Below, piece by piece: positions 36,245 to 46,133 of a stretch of DNA of 64,000 nt (its first letter is position 1; each line of letters begins with the position of its first letter). The position numbers and the translations under genes were made by a program. Under the pieces are notes generated by a model, which saw only the letters and a program-made list of their open reading frames with translations, made no database searches and was not told the DNA's origin. The DNA lies in the NCBI RefSeq assembly GCF_000217935.1, contig NZ_AFHI01000004.1:1-64000 (forward strand). Reading direction: 5' to 3'. This DNA comes from Rheinheimera sp. A13L. GTDB taxonomy: Bacteria > Pseudomonadota > Gammaproteobacteria > Enterobacterales > Alteromonadaceae.

Positions 36245-37858
36245 TTACTCTCTGAACTTAGACGATACCGTATTTAATTCCTGAGCCAGGCCACGCAGCT
36301 GATCAGATATATCTGCCACAGTGTGTTGTACCTGAATAGTCCGGCTGAAAGAGTCAGCCATTTGATGGGTATTGTCCAGTACCAGGCTGGCTACCATGGT
36401 TTGTTCTTCAGTGGCTGTGGCAATTTGGGCATTGACCATATTAATTTTGTCAATTTCCTGATTGATCAGTTCGATAGAACTGCCTGCTTCAGCCGTCAGC
36501 ACAGCACTGTGATTGGCTTTATTTACGGCCTGGTCCATCAGGCGTACTGCGCTGTCGACGTTTTGTGTCAGTTTGCCAAGCAGATCGCGGATAGTGGTGA
36601 CTGACGACGCTGTGCGCGACGACAATAAACGAACTTCATCTGCAACCACCGCAAAACCACGACCTTGTTCGCCAGCACGCGCAGCTTCAATAGCTGCGTT
36701 TAAGGCCAGTAAGTTGGTTTGGTCAGCAATATCATTGATACTTTTTAAAATACCACCCACTTCCTGAGTTTGTTTGGCCAGCTCTGTGATCACGGCGCTG
36801 GTGTGCGCTATTTCACCGGCTAAATCTTTAGAGGCCTGCACTGAAGATGTGGTTTTTTCATACCCCAGCTTGGCTAAACGGCTTGCATCGTTAGCACTGC
36901 CGGAAGCTGCATTGGCCGACTGGCTGATGTCCTTGACGCTGCTTTGCATTTCTTCCATTGAATGTGACACAGTGTCGGCATCATTTTTTTGCTGACCCGT
37001 CATGCCATCCAGCTCTTGCATGCCTTTGGCCAAAGCATCGGCTGTGCGGCTGACCGGATCCACTAACTGGGCAATGGCAACAAAAGAGCTTTGCAGCAAC
37101 GAGATAAATTCGTTGAAGTTGCGGGCCACAGCGCCAAATTCATCTTCAGAGTCGATAGAAAGACGGCTGGATAATGAGCCTTTACCTGAGGCTAACACCT
37201 GTAAAGAACTGGCCAGACTATGGGCTGTTTTACTGATATTTCTGCCTATCACATGGCCAACAACTGCCATTATAATCAATAAGATAGTGCCGCATAATAC
37301 GATAATTAACACTGAGCGTTCAGATGAAGCCGACATATCCACCAGAATTTGCTGGAAGCTGTCATCGGTTTGTTTTTCGTAGGCAACAAAACCACTTTTT
37401 GCCGTTTCATACAAGGTGGTTTTGTTTTGAATAATGCTTTGTGCTGCTCCCATATCCAAAGTGCCGTCAATCATGGACTGAGCTATTTCAGCAGCTGCTT
37501 TGGCATAAGCACTAAAATTCTGCTCCAGAGTTTCCAACTGTCTCAGGTTGGCAGTGTCCAGTTGTTTTAGCTTGGTCAGATGAGCGACCACCCGCTCTTG
37601 TGTGGTTTTAGCTGTACTCAGAATGTCAGGGTCTGACAACGAAACTGACTGAGTAAAAAATTCTTCCACCGCATTAAACTCAACCACCATTCTGGAGGCT
37701 AATTTGGAGCTGTCATACATTTTGTCTTTAATCAGCACAATGCTGTCGGCATTACGGGCTGTAAAGTAAATAGATGAAGTCAGTACTATTAAAAAAGCTA
37801 AGATTGCGATAGCAATAATAAGCCAGATTTTTTTTAATAAACTCAGGTATTTCAGCAT
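36245..37858 (-). CDS. Methyl-accepting chemotaxis protein
   Basis: This is a chemoreceptor of 537 residues. Membrane helix 1 spans residues about 10-32 (IWLIIAIAILAFLIVLTSSIYF). An all-helical periplasmic sensor of about 150 residues follows, then helix 2 near 180-202. A HAMP domain follows (GRNISKTAHSLASSLQVLASGKG), then the cytoplasmic signalling bundle with the hairpin tip [20 protein letters not shown]. It is last in a three-gene operon after a porin and a PstS-like binding protein, and a hairpin lies between it and the latter. This suggests the receptor senses the same solute, possibly through the binding protein. There is no C-terminal CheR/CheB pentapeptide. Confidence 0.93.
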   Translation of the reverse strand: MLKYLSLLKKIWLIIAIAILAFLIVLTSSIYFTARNADSIVLIKDKMYDSSKLASRMVVEFNAVEEFFTQSVSLSDPDILSTAKTTQERVVAHLTKLKQLDTANLRQLETLEQNFSAYAKAAAEIAQSMIDGTLDMGAAQSIIQNKTTLYETAKSGFVAYEKQTDDSFQQILVDMSASSERSVLIIVLCGTILLIIMAVVGHVIGRNISKTAHSLASSLQVLASGKGSLSSRLSIDSEDEFGAVARNFNEFISLLQSSFVAIAQLVDPVSRTADALAKGMQELDGMTGQQKNDADTVSHSMEEMQSSVKDISQSANAASGSANDASRLAKLGYEKTTSSVQASKDLAGEIAHTSAVITELAKQTQEVGGILKSINDIADQTNLLALNAAIEAARAGEQGRGFAVVADEVRLLSSRTASSVTTIRDLLGKLTQNVDSAVRLMDQAVNKANHSAVLTAEAGSSIELINQEIDKINMVNAQIATATEEQTMVASLVLDNTHQMADSFSRTIQVQHTVADISDQLRGLAQELNTVSSKFRE

Positions 37859-37888
37859 AAGTAGTATCCAGAATATGGCTTACAACAA

Positions 37889-37913
37889 AGGCAGGTGATG
37901 CAATCACCTGCCT
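37889..37913 (-). other. Intercistronic hairpin in the porin-PstS-MCP operon
   Basis: Perfect 11-bp arms AGGCAGGTGAT/ATCACCTGCCT with a 3-nt loop lie in the gap between the binding protein and the chemoreceptor. Only TTTGTTG follows on the minus strand, so it is more likely a partial terminator or mRNA-stabilising element than a full stop. Confidence 0.6.
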
Positions 37914-37922
37914 GGACAACCT

Positions 37923-38336
37923 TTAGTTCAGCGTTAAGGCCACTTTGACACTGTCAGTCACAGCGCCTGCACTGACATAACCAATAGCCGCAGGATTTTT
38001 GGCTACTGCATCCAACACTTCCTGTTCAGACGCCATTTCTTTGGGTGGCGTTCCTTTCCCTGTAAATATCAGTTTAGACCAATAGGCTTTCATTTGGCTG
38101 GAAGAACGGCCCAAAGCTTTTTGATCAAAATCAGCCCGAATTGCAACAGCTTCGGCCAGATTAACAGGTTCAGCGGCTTTGCCATCGGTAAAACTTTTGG
38201 CGCGACCAGTAAATAGTTTATTAATATCATCCTGCGACAAGGTGGCCGCATTGGATGGGTGAACTATCACTGCAACATTGGCAAAAGTCATAAAACTTAC
38301 AGCCAGCGCCGGAATTAAGATTAATTTTTTTAACAT
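37923..38336 (-). CDS. Small PstS-like periplasmic solute-binding protein
   Basis: This is a 137-residue exported protein resembling the N-terminal lobe and end of phosphate-binding PstS-like proteins. A signal peptide (LIPALAVSFMTFA) is followed by VAVIVHPSNAATLSQDDINKLFTGRAKSF. SSSQMKAYWSKLIFTGKGTPP, VLDAVAKNPAAIGYVSAGAV follow, which are typical PBP-like blocks. It is much shorter than true PstS (about 320 residues), so it is a single-lobe relative. It is sandwiched between a porin and a chemoreceptor with no ABC transporter partner, so a sensory role is more likely than uptake. Confidence 0.85.
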   Translation of the reverse strand: MLKKLILIPALAVSFMTFANVAVIVHPSNAATLSQDDINKLFTGRAKSFTDGKAAEPVNLAEAVAIRADFDQKALGRSSSQMKAYWSKLIFTGKGTPPKEMASEQEVLDAVAKNPAAIGYVSAGAVTDSVKVALTLN

Positions 38337-38347
38337 GATTTGATTCC

Positions 38348-39484
38348 TTAGAACACCAGGTCCACGCCAACAACTAATACGCTGTCTTTACGGTCTTCAG
38401 TTTTATTGTCGGCATTGGTATATTGCGCTTTAAAGGCAGCTGACGGGTGGAAGTCATAACGTACACCGATGTTGATACTGTTACGTTCCATCTCCATTTG
38501 GTTCACCAAACCCGCGACCGGAGCGAAAATAGGGGAAGCTGCCGGCACGCCAGCATAGAGTTCAGTTTTTGCTTTATTGTCTTCTTTTTCAAAAGACACA
38601 TAAGGCGTGATGCTGTCAAAACGGTGACCAATGGAAATATAATAGGATTCCTGATCAGAGATAAATGAATTATCTACAGAGGCTTTGGTGATTTCAGAAA
38701 CGATGAGCCAGTCGTTTTTATCAATATTAAAACCAATACCTGCAAAAGAGCTGGATTCGTCCACTATATCCAGTTCACTTGCCAGTGCGCCTAAGCCAAA
38801 AGCTCTGAGTTGTGCATACAAACCTGTAGTACTGTTATCCAGTGGATCCACATAAAAGGTGGTTTTGCCAACGAGGTAAGCCATACGGAATGAATAACCA
38901 TCCTGGCCCAGTTCCCAGGCTATGCCTGTCACATTGTCAATTTGGGCATCTGCTACTGCGTCGCCAATAGCTGCATCGCCGTCATAGCTGCCTACAATCA
39001 ACTGCAGCGATGAATCAAAATTACCCAGGGTAGTGGTGTGGTATAACGAAGCGCCTTCGATATTGTCAAAACCTAAACCATAAACACTTTGTGGCACACG
39101 AGACCAGTCGTAGGCATAACCTACGTCACGGAAATCTGAGTATTTATAAAAAGGGGTTCTTAAACGGCCGGCGTTAACACGTAAGCTGTCGGTTAAGTCG
39201 TAACTTAAAAAAGCCCACTCAAATTTAACGTCCCAGTCGTTGGCTCCACGGCCTAACAGCTGGGCAGTGACAGATAGTTTGTCGCCTAAATCTGATTTCA
39301 CCTGCAAAGCAGCCAGGCTTTCATTTTTAAAACTGAAATCATCATCGTAGCCATACAGCTCGTCGCTGTTGCCAAGCGCCATGCCGCCTTTGATCGAGGC
39401 AAAACCATTAATGTCTACGGCAGCCTGACTGGCACCGCATAAGGTTGCGGCAATAGTTGCTGCCAGTAATTTACGTTTTAACAT
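38348..39484 (-). CDS. Outer membrane porin-like beta-barrel protein
   Basis: This is a 378-residue exported beta-barrel protein. A signal peptide ends near ASQA-AVD (residue about 22). The mature part alternates aromatic and polar residues in short strands with Asp/Gly-rich turns, as in 16-stranded porins. It starts VDINGFASIKGG and ends with the aromatic C-terminal strand (VVGVDLVF, terminal Phe) recognised by the BAM complex. FEWAFLSYDLTDSLRVNAGRL resembles phosphate/anion-type (OprO/P-like) porins. It is first in the operon, 11 nt before the PstS-like gene, with GAGGA upstream of the ATG. Confidence 0.88.
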   Translation of the reverse strand: MLKRKLLAATIAATLCGASQAAVDINGFASIKGGMALGNSDELYGYDDDFSFKNESLAALQVKSDLGDKLSVTAQLLGRGANDWDVKFEWAFLSYDLTDSLRVNAGRLRTPFYKYSDFRDVGYAYDWSRVPQSVYGLGFDNIEGASLYHTTTLGNFDSSLQLIVGSYDGDAAIGDAVADAQIDNVTGIAWELGQDGYSFRMAYLVGKTTFYVDPLDNSTTGLYAQLRAFGLGALASELDIVDESSSFAGIGFNIDKNDWLIVSEITKASVDNSFISDQESYYISIGHRFDSITPYVSFEKEDNKAKTELYAGVPAASPIFAPVAGLVNQMEMERNSINIGVRYDFHPSAAFKAQYTNADNKTEDRKDSVLVVGVDLVF

Positions 39485-39822
39485 AGGGTATCCTCATCGA
39501 TTTTATAGTGTTGTACGTTCTCAGGGGCCAAACAGCTTCAGCCCTTTAAAATAGTTGCAGTCAACCTTGACTAAGTTTTGGTTTTCTATAAGGTATGCGG
39601 CCCTTCTTCGGGTGAGGTGTCCTTGCAAAAGGTTATTGGTGTGAGCTCTTGTGCCTTTTACAATTGCATTAACCTTTGTCGCACGAATTATACAACTCGC
39701 CGAAACGCATTGCTAGTTTTTTCATATTTATCAAATTTTGCATTGTGATTTGAAACAAATACACTGCTTTTATCTGTTAAACATAGTCAAAGAAGCGGAT
39801 GTCGCTGATCTTTTTGTTTGAT
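39485..39822. other. Intergenic region between the porin operon and cydC
   Basis: No coding frame is convincing here. The right half is AT-rich. A 14-bp inverted repeat (AGTCAACCTTGACT, 39559-39572) lies about 75 bp upstream of the porin start and could be an operator. No recognised Pho box or riboswitch was seen. The gap also contains the end of the cyd operon, but I saw no clear terminator. Confidence 0.4.
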
Positions 39823-41457
39823 TTACAACACCTTTAGTTGTAACTGATAGCAGTTTGTATCCACTGCGAACTGCTGATGGCTGGTAATAATCAAAATGTG
39901 CTGATGACAGCGAAGACGAAGGTTGTGGATTAATCGTTGGGCTGTGGTTGGGTCCAACCCGACTAAAGGCTCATCAAGTAGCAGAATACCTGCATTTTGT
40001 AATAACAAACGAGCCAAAGCTATACGTCTGGCTTGTCCACCTGATACAGCAACACCATACTCACCGAGTTCAGTGTTCAGCCCTTGCGGCAAAGTGGCTA
40101 CCCATTCAGCTAATACAGTGTCTGCTAAAGCTTGTTGTAGTTCTTCGTCACTGGCTTCTGGTTTCGCCAGACGCAGGTTGGCTGCCAGCGTCATATTAAA
40201 TAAGCTGACGTGCTGAGAATGCAGGCTGATCTGTTGCCTTTGAGTGCAAGCTTTATAAAGTTGTAACTCTGTGCCATTAAGCAAAACCCGGCCTGACTGA
40301 GGTTGCAGCCAACCCGCCAGCGTGCTTAGAAAAGCTGATTTCCCCACTCCTGATGGGCCTTGTAGCCACAATAGATCACCAGCTTTTAAGCTGATACTCA
40401 GTGGCAATGTGTGTTGCACTGCGCCGGGATAACCAACAGACAGCTGTTGCAGTTCTAATTGCAAAGGCCCGGTCACAGTGCTGTAGCTGCCATTTTCGGT
40501 CGCTGGCTGGATTTGATTTAAGCGTCGTTTTGCCATTTTGCTGTCGGCCAGATGGCGATACAAAGTGGCCAGCGATAACCAGATCTCTGGTAAAGCCATG
40601 GCTGACATCAGCAGAGCCACCAAAGCAGCTATGCTGATCTGCTGGTTTTGTAACAATGGTAAGGCCGTCACTAACAAATGAAAGCTCATCAGGGCTATAG
40701 TGCTGAGCAGCAAAAACTGGCAAAACAAGTCCAGCAATTGCTGACGCCATAACAACGTCTGGTACTGTTGTTCTGTGTGTTGCCATTGTTGCTCTGCCCC
40801 TGACCAGCCCTGATGCAGTTGCAACATGGTTAAAGCGGATAGTGGTTCAAGCAACTCTTGCCTGCGCTCTGATGCCAGTTCAACCAAGCGACAGGCCCGG
40901 CTATAACCCAACGCAACCCCAAGCACTGGCACTAAGCACAACACCAGCAGATAAACCAAAGCAATCTGGGCCAGTTCTGCCTGCCAAAACCAAAGAGCAG
41001 CTAACCAGCCAGCGCTTAGCAGGCAAGCCCAGACTACCGGAGCCACCACACGCAAAGGCCATTGATCCAGCCGGTCTATATCAGTGATTAGCCGTTGCAA
41101 CAGATCCGCTGATTGGCTGTCAGGTTTGAAACTGCTGGCTAAAAAGCGCCGCATAAACCAAAGCCTTAATTGTTGCAGTAATAACAACACGGCCTGATGC
41201 GAACTTAAACGTTCAAAATAACGGCTGGTGGTACGGCTGATGGCGAAAAAACGGATCAGAGCGCCAGGGCTAAAGTAATTAAAAGTACCAGCACCGGCAA
41301 GCTGTAAACCTGCCACTGCAGCTGCTGTAATGAACCAGCCGGACACCGTCAGTAAACCCATCACACTGCCAAAGGTAAGAGCACCCAGCGTCAGACTGAG
41401 TAACCACCAGCGCCAGTGCTGACGCATCAGAGCAGAAAGTTTCAGTTGATCTTTCAT
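39823..41457 (-). CDS. cydC: ABC exporter CydC (cytochrome bd assembly)
   Basis: CydC pairs with CydD to form a heterodimeric ABC transporter needed for cytochrome bd assembly; it moves glutathione/cysteine or heme-linked reductant across the inner membrane. The 544-residue protein has six membrane helices in the N-terminal half, then the ATPase domain with Walker A (GPSGVGKSA), the signature VSGGQARR and Walker B (ILLLDEPLVGLD), followed by a degenerate H-loop (IITSHQ). It overlaps cydD by 4 nt (ATGA). It is last in cydABXDC. Confidence 0.95.
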   Translation of the reverse strand: MKDQLKLSALMRQHWRWWLLSLTLGALTFGSVMGLLTVSGWFITAAAVAGLQLAGAGTFNYFSPGALIRFFAISRTTSRYFERLSSHQAVLLLLQQLRLWFMRRFLASSFKPDSQSADLLQRLITDIDRLDQWPLRVVAPVVWACLLSAGWLAALWFWQAELAQIALVYLLVLCLVPVLGVALGYSRACRLVELASERRQELLEPLSALTMLQLHQGWSGAEQQWQHTEQQYQTLLWRQQLLDLFCQFLLLSTIALMSFHLLVTALPLLQNQQISIAALVALLMSAMALPEIWLSLATLYRHLADSKMAKRRLNQIQPATENGSYSTVTGPLQLELQQLSVGYPGAVQHTLPLSISLKAGDLLWLQGPSGVGKSAFLSTLAGWLQPQSGRVLLNGTELQLYKACTQRQQISLHSQHVSLFNMTLAANLRLAKPEASDEELQQALADTVLAEWVATLPQGLNTELGEYGVAVSGGQARRIALARLLLQNAGILLLDEPLVGLDPTTAQRLIHNLRLRCHQHILIITSHQQFAVDTNCYQLQLKVL

Positions 41458-43172
41458 ACGAACTCCTGCCTGTAGCTGGCCTGATACTGAGGGTGAGCCT
41501 GGATCTCAGCCACAGAGCCTTTGGCAATAATCTGGCCCTCGTGCATCAGCCATACTTGGTCCAGCCACTGCAGGTGTTGTAATTGATGAGTTGCCAGCAG
41601 CAAGGTTTTGCCACGACTTAACAGTTCTAATTGCTGAAAGTACTGCCTTTGCTGCTCAACGGGCAGCATAGAAGCGGGTTCATCCAGCAGCCAGAGCCAG
41701 CTTTGCTTTAATAAAGCTCTGGCAAGCGCCAGACGCTGGAATTGCCCACCTGAGAGGCCAATTCCGCCTTCTGTCAGTTTTGTGTCCAAAGCTTGGGGTA
41801 AAGCAAAAACAAAGTCGGCACAAAGCGCCTGTTGCAACACCTGCTGCAGTTCCTGCTCTGTCGCTTGTGGTTTTGCCAACAGCAAATTGCTTCGCACTGT
41901 GCCACTTAACCATTGGCTCTGTTGCGACAAGTACACCAGTTGTTGTCGCCACTGGGTTAAATCCAATTCTGTCAGTTTGTGTTCTGCAATCCAGATCTGG
42001 CCTTGATTAGGCTGCTGAAAAGCCAGTAAAGATTCCAGCAGGCTGGTTTTTCCTGCGCCGCTTGGGCCAATAATGCCAATACGTTGCTGAGGTTGAACTT
42101 GCAGCTGAATGTCATTGAGCAGTGCGGCTCTGTGCTCAGACCCCAATAGACTTAAGTGCTGAAACTCAATGCTCACCGGCTTTGTCGGAGCCTGAGTATC
42201 GCCTCCATTGCATACAGGCAGATCCCAAATAGGTGTCAGGCTCATAAAAGCGGCTTCGGCCTGAGCTTTAGCATGATAATCCGCCCCCAGTTGACGAAGT
42301 GGCGCATAAAACTCTGGTGCCATTAATAAGATAAAAAGTGCCGGTTGATAAGAAACCGGGATCTGCGCTTTAGCCCAGGGCAACTCACCTAGTAAACCCA
42401 AACCTAAATACAAAGCGACCAAGGCTATAGCTAAAGAGGCAAAAAGCTCCAGTACGGCGCCGGATAAAAACGCTTTGCTCAGCACTGACATGGTTCGGTT
42501 TCTGTACTCCTCGCTGGCATTGTTTAATCTGTTTAACACCAGAGGTTCGGCTCGCAATTGCCGGATCAAAACAGCACCGCGTAAAAACTCAAGAAAACGC
42601 CCGCCCAGTAAACCTAAAGCCTGCACTTGTTGCTGACTGGCTTCTGCGGCTTTTCTCCCCAGTAAAATCATAAAGAGCGGGATAAGCGGAGCTGTGGCTA
42701 ATAGCAGTATGGCTGCGAGCAGACTTTGACTTGCTACAGCGACAGAGATAAACAAAGGGCAAAGAACGACCAGATAAAGCTGCGGGTAATAACGGCTGAT
42801 ATAAGGGTCCAGCGCGTCTACCTGCTCTAATAAGCGGGTGGATAAATCACCGTCAGCAGCAATACGTTGCCGCAGCGGACCTGCCTGACTAATAATGCCA
42901 AGCAACTGATGCCGGATAGAGGTGCGCAGCTTTTGACTGGCAGCAAGTCCCAACAAATCTTTGGCGGCTAACAACAGGGGCCGCAGCAGCCAAAGTAGTA
43001 AAATATGCAGCAGCAGACCGGGTGGGATCTGCTGCTGATGTAACGCCAGATCACATAAAGTGGCCAGCAACCAGCACTGCCAGATCATCAATAAAGATGC
43101 CGTTGCACCCAGCGCTATGGCAAGGTGCAGACGGCTTTTTTCTGATTGAACTAACTGTCTTAAAGACTGCAT
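41454..43172 (-). CDS. cydD: ABC exporter CydD (cytochrome bd assembly)
   Basis: CydD is the partner of CydC. The 572-residue protein has six N-terminal helices and an ATPase domain with Walker A (GPSGAGKTS), signature LSGGQFQR and Walker B (LWLLDEPASML). The H-loop is ATHQLQHL. Sequence order, length and operon position fit the cytochrome bd exporter. The gene starts 17 nt after the cydX stop and overlaps cydC by 4 nt. Confidence 0.95.
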   Translation of the reverse strand: MQSLRQLVQSEKSRLHLAIALGATASLLMIWQCWLLATLCDLALHQQQIPPGLLLHILLLWLLRPLLLAAKDLLGLAASQKLRTSIRHQLLGIISQAGPLRQRIAADGDLSTRLLEQVDALDPYISRYYPQLYLVVLCPLFISVAVASQSLLAAILLLATAPLIPLFMILLGRKAAEASQQQVQALGLLGGRFLEFLRGAVLIRQLRAEPLVLNRLNNASEEYRNRTMSVLSKAFLSGAVLELFASLAIALVALYLGLGLLGELPWAKAQIPVSYQPALFILLMAPEFYAPLRQLGADYHAKAQAEAAFMSLTPIWDLPVCNGGDTQAPTKPVSIEFQHLSLLGSEHRAALLNDIQLQVQPQQRIGIIGPSGAGKTSLLESLLAFQQPNQGQIWIAEHKLTELDLTQWRQQLVYLSQQSQWLSGTVRSNLLLAKPQATEQELQQVLQQALCADFVFALPQALDTKLTEGGIGLSGGQFQRLALARALLKQSWLWLLDEPASMLPVEQQRQYFQQLELLSRGKTLLLATHQLQHLQWLDQVWLMHEGQIIAKGSVAEIQAHPQYQASYRQEFV

Positions 43173-43189
43173 GGCTGTGGTATCCGGTT

Positions 43190-43306
43190 TTATTCTGATG
43201 ACTCGTCCTCTTCGCCGGGATACCCATTAAATTCCAGCCACATCGCATTAATGATGCCAAAAGAGCAGGCCAATAATACGCCTAAAATCCAGGTGAAATA
43301 CCACAT
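43190..43306 (-). CDS. cydX: Cytochrome bd small subunit CydX (YbgT)
   Basis: This 38-residue membrane peptide stabilises the cytochrome bd oxidase. It reads MWYFTWILGVLLACSFGIIN, then AMWLEFNGYPGEEDESSE, which matches CydX: an N-terminal MWYF, one membrane helix, conserved Trp-x-Glu, then an acidic tail. TAAGGAG lies 8 nt upstream of the ATG. It is 11 nt after cydB and 17 nt before cydD on the same strand. It is easily missed by gene finders because of its size. Confidence 0.95.
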   Translation of the reverse strand: MWYFTWILGVLLACSFGIINAMWLEFNGYPGEEDESSE

Positions 43307-43317
43307 AGAACTGCTCC

Positions 43318-44454
43318 TTAATACATTGAATGGTTATTGCTACTGATGGTGTTGCGGTTTAACCGCCCCCACATTTTCCAGTAACACCAAAGAGTGTAAC
43401 CCAGCACTATAGGCACAAAAATACAGGCCACTATAAACATGATTTTTAAAGTCAGCTCGCTGGATGTCGCGTCCCACATCGTCAGGCTATGATTGGGCAT
43501 GCTGCTGGACGGCATAATAAATGGGAACATAGAAACCCCTACGGTCATAATGACCCCTGTGATTGCCAGCGATGACGCCACAAAAGACTGCCAGCCTTTG
43601 GCCAGTTTGCTGAAAAAAGCTGACAGCAGGAAGGCTGCCACACCCAACACAGGGAAAATCCACAGCAGTGGGTAACTTTCATAGTTGCTGAACCAGGCGC
43701 CTGAACTGTGTTCCACAGTTTTAGTCACAGCACTATTAATGGCATTGCTGTCGATCACACTGGTCACTTTATAGCCCATACCTGCAGCTGCCAGCCAGAA
43801 ACCTGCTATAACAAACAACACTGCGGCAAGGGTTGCGCAGATCATCGATATTGCCTGAGCGCGTTGGCGCAGTGGGGCTTCGGTTTTCATTTGCAGATAA
43901 CAGGCACCCTGATTAATAAACATCAGCAAACTCAGCACGCCTACCAGCAAGGCAAAGGGGTTTAGTAAAGCCCAGAACGAACCTGTGTAATAAATCCGCA
44001 GCAAGTCGTCAAAATGGAAAGGCACACCTTGCAATAAGTTGCCAAAAGCCACACCAAAAATAATCGGAGGTATGGCAGATCCTGCGGTTAAAGCCCAGTC
44101 CCAATTGCTGCGCCATTTGGCATTGTCGAGCTTAGAGCGGTAATCAAAGCCAATAGGGCGTAAGAATAATGCCGCCAACGTCAGCATCATCGCCAGATAA
44201 AAACCACTAAACGCCGTGGCATAGACCGGAGGCCAGGCAGCAAACAAGGCGCCACCCGCAGTAATAAGCCACACCTGATTGCCATCCCAGTGCGGTGCTA
44301 CTGCATTTATAAGAATACGGCGCTCAGTATCGTCGCGTCCTATCACTTTTAACAGCGCACCTACACCCATATCAAAACCGTCAGTTACTGCGAAACCAAT
44401 CAGCAATACACCGACCAGCAACCACCAGATAAAACGTAAAAATTCATAATCCAT
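43318..44454 (-). CDS. cydB: Cytochrome bd ubiquinol oxidase subunit II
   Basis: CydB is the second large subunit of the oxygen-reducing cytochrome bd quinol oxidase. The 378-residue protein has about eight membrane helices and the N-terminal signature FIWWLLVGVLLIGFAVTDGF, DMGVGALL, and then PHWDGNQVWLITAGGALFAAWP. Its length is standard. It starts 1 nt after cydA, so the two are tightly coupled. Confidence 0.97.
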   Translation of the reverse strand: MDYEFLRFIWWLLVGVLLIGFAVTDGFDMGVGALLKVIGRDDTERRILINAVAPHWDGNQVWLITAGGALFAAWPPVYATAFSGFYLAMMLTLAALFLRPIGFDYRSKLDNAKWRSNWDWALTAGSAIPPIIFGVAFGNLLQGVPFHFDDLLRIYYTGSFWALLNPFALLVGVLSLLMFINQGACYLQMKTEAPLRQRAQAISMICATLAAVLFVIAGFWLAAAGMGYKVTSVIDSNAINSAVTKTVEHSSGAWFSNYESYPLLWIFPVLGVAAFLLSAFFSKLAKGWQSFVASSLAITGVIMTVGVSMFPFIMPSSSMPNHSLTMWDATSSELTLKIMFIVACIFVPIVLGYTLWCYWKMWGRLNRNTISSNNHSMY

Positions 44455-44455
44455 G

Positions 44456-46006
44456 TTAAACCTCCCGGGCCTGTTCGCCGTGATACTTACCGGTATGAAT
44501 AGACGCAGGGCCTTTACGGGCGAAATGCTGCATCAACCAGACTTCGATGATCAAAAACACTGTATAAAGCGCAGTAATGGCCAATAAGCTGAACCAAATT
44601 TCACCTGCGGTCAGTTGAGAAGCCGCCAGATGAGTAGGTAAAATTTCACCTACAGCCCATGGCTGACGACCATATTCAGCAACAAACCAACCCGCTTCAC
44701 AGGCAATCCATGGTAAAGGGAGGGAGAAAATAGCGGCCTTCAATAACCAGCGTGGTTTCTCCGGCGTACGTTTGGCACTGTGGTAAAAAGACAGCGCAAA
44801 TACCAGCAGCATAATAAAACCAGCGGCCACCATAATACGGAAAGACCAGAACAGCGGCGCTACTTTAGGAATGCTGTTTTGCACTGCTTGTTCGATTTGT
44901 TCAGGCGTGGCATTGACAGGGTCTTCTGTGTAAGCCAACAGCAACAAGCCGTAACCCAAATCATTTTTGACTAAATCAAAAGCAGCGATGTTTTCCGGCG
45001 TTTTTTCACCGGCCCGCAGTTTTTTCAACAGGCCATAAGCAATCTGGCCATTGAGAATACGGGCACGGTGTTGCTCTTTCAGTTCAGCCAGCCCCATCAC
45101 TTCTTTATCCAGAGAACGTGTGGCAATCAGACCCATAGCCCCGGGAATTTTGACGGCGTAGTCTGTGGTTTGGGTTTCTTCATTGGGAAGACCAAACAAG
45201 GTAAAATCTGCTGGGGCAGGATGCGTTTTCCACTCAGCCTCTACAGCGGCCAGTTTTACTTTTTGCACATCACCCAGCTCATAACCCGATTCGTCGCCTA
45301 ATACAATCACAGATAAAATACTGGCGAAACCAAAAGCAGAAGCAATGGCAAAACTGCGGCGGGCAAAAGCTAAATCCCGGCCTTTGAGCATATACCAGGC
45401 GGAAATCGCCAGCACAAACATAGCGCCCGTGACATAACCAGCAGACACCGTATGCACAAATTTCACCTGAGCGACCGGGTTAAATACCACTTCGCTAAAG
45501 CTGACCATTTCCATTCTCATGGTTTCAAAATTAAATTCAGCACCAACCGGGTGTTGCATCCAGCCGTTGGCAACTAAAATCCATAAAGCAGATAAGTTTG
45601 ACCCCAGAGCGACCAGCCAGGTCACCGTCAGATGCTGAAGTTTCGACAAGCGGTCCCAGCCAAAAAAGAACAAGCCCACTAAGGTAGATTCGAGGAAAAA
45701 TGCCATCAAACCTTCAATGGCCAAAGGTGCACCAAAGATATCGCCGACATAATGCGAATAATAAGACCAGTTGGTACCAAACTGGAACTCCATCGCTATG
45801 CCTGTGGTGACACCCAAAGCAAAGTTAATACCAAACAGCTTGCCCCAGAACTTCGTCATATCCCGGTAAATTTCTTTACCTGTCATAACATAAACCGACT
45901 CCATAATAGCCAGCAAAAAGGCCATACCTAAAGTTAAGGGTACAAATAAGAAGTGATACATTGCCGTAGCGGCAAACTGTAACCGTGATAGTTCTACAAC
46001 ATCCAT
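44456..46006 (-). CDS. cydA: Cytochrome bd ubiquinol oxidase subunit I
   Basis: CydA carries hemes b558, b595 and d and oxidises ubiquinol. The 516-residue protein has the heme ligand region [16 protein letters not shown] (His18), the GRQPW motif ([13 protein letters not shown]), and the long Q-loop with the quinol-binding region. The length shows the long Q-loop (E. coli) class. I chose the ATG at 46006 because GAGGAG lies 9 nt upstream; 20 extra in-frame codons before it look untranslated. A perfect FNR box is centred about 134 bp upstream of the start. Confidence 0.97.
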   Translation of the reverse strand: MDVVELSRLQFAATAMYHFLFVPLTLGMAFLLAIMESVYVMTGKEIYRDMTKFWGKLFGINFALGVTTGIAMEFQFGTNWSYYSHYVGDIFGAPLAIEGLMAFFLESTLVGLFFFGWDRLSKLQHLTVTWLVALGSNLSALWILVANGWMQHPVGAEFNFETMRMEMVSFSEVVFNPVAQVKFVHTVSAGYVTGAMFVLAISAWYMLKGRDLAFARRSFAIASAFGFASILSVIVLGDESGYELGDVQKVKLAAVEAEWKTHPAPADFTLFGLPNEETQTTDYAVKIPGAMGLIATRSLDKEVMGLAELKEQHRARILNGQIAYGLLKKLRAGEKTPENIAAFDLVKNDLGYGLLLLAYTEDPVNATPEQIEQAVQNSIPKVAPLFWSFRIMVAAGFIMLLVFALSFYHSAKRTPEKPRWLLKAAIFSLPLPWIACEAGWFVAEYGRQPWAVGEILPTHLAASQLTAGEIWFSLLAITALYTVFLIIEVWLMQHFARKGPASIHTGKYHGEQAREV

Positions 46007-46100
46007 TCGGATTGCTCCTCGATCTGGAACTGTGGGCCTGGTCTGTGACTTAAAGTCGAGCACCAATAAGTAGCTAAAACTAATACGCCAGCATTAGTGC

Positions 46101-46124
46101 AAGCCAAACTACGCCTTTTGGCTT
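46101..46124. other. Hairpin in the cyd leader
   Basis: AAGCCAAA and TTTTGGCTT form a stem of 8 bp with a CTACGCC loop between the FNR box and cydA. No T-run follows on either strand. It may lie at the transcript start. Confidence 0.4.
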
Positions 46125-46133
46125 GTGATCGTG

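Noticed and set aside
39559-39572. Possible Pho box upstream of the porin operon
   Set aside because: The inverted repeat AGTCAACCTTGACT does not match the CTGTCAT direct-repeat pattern of Pho boxes.
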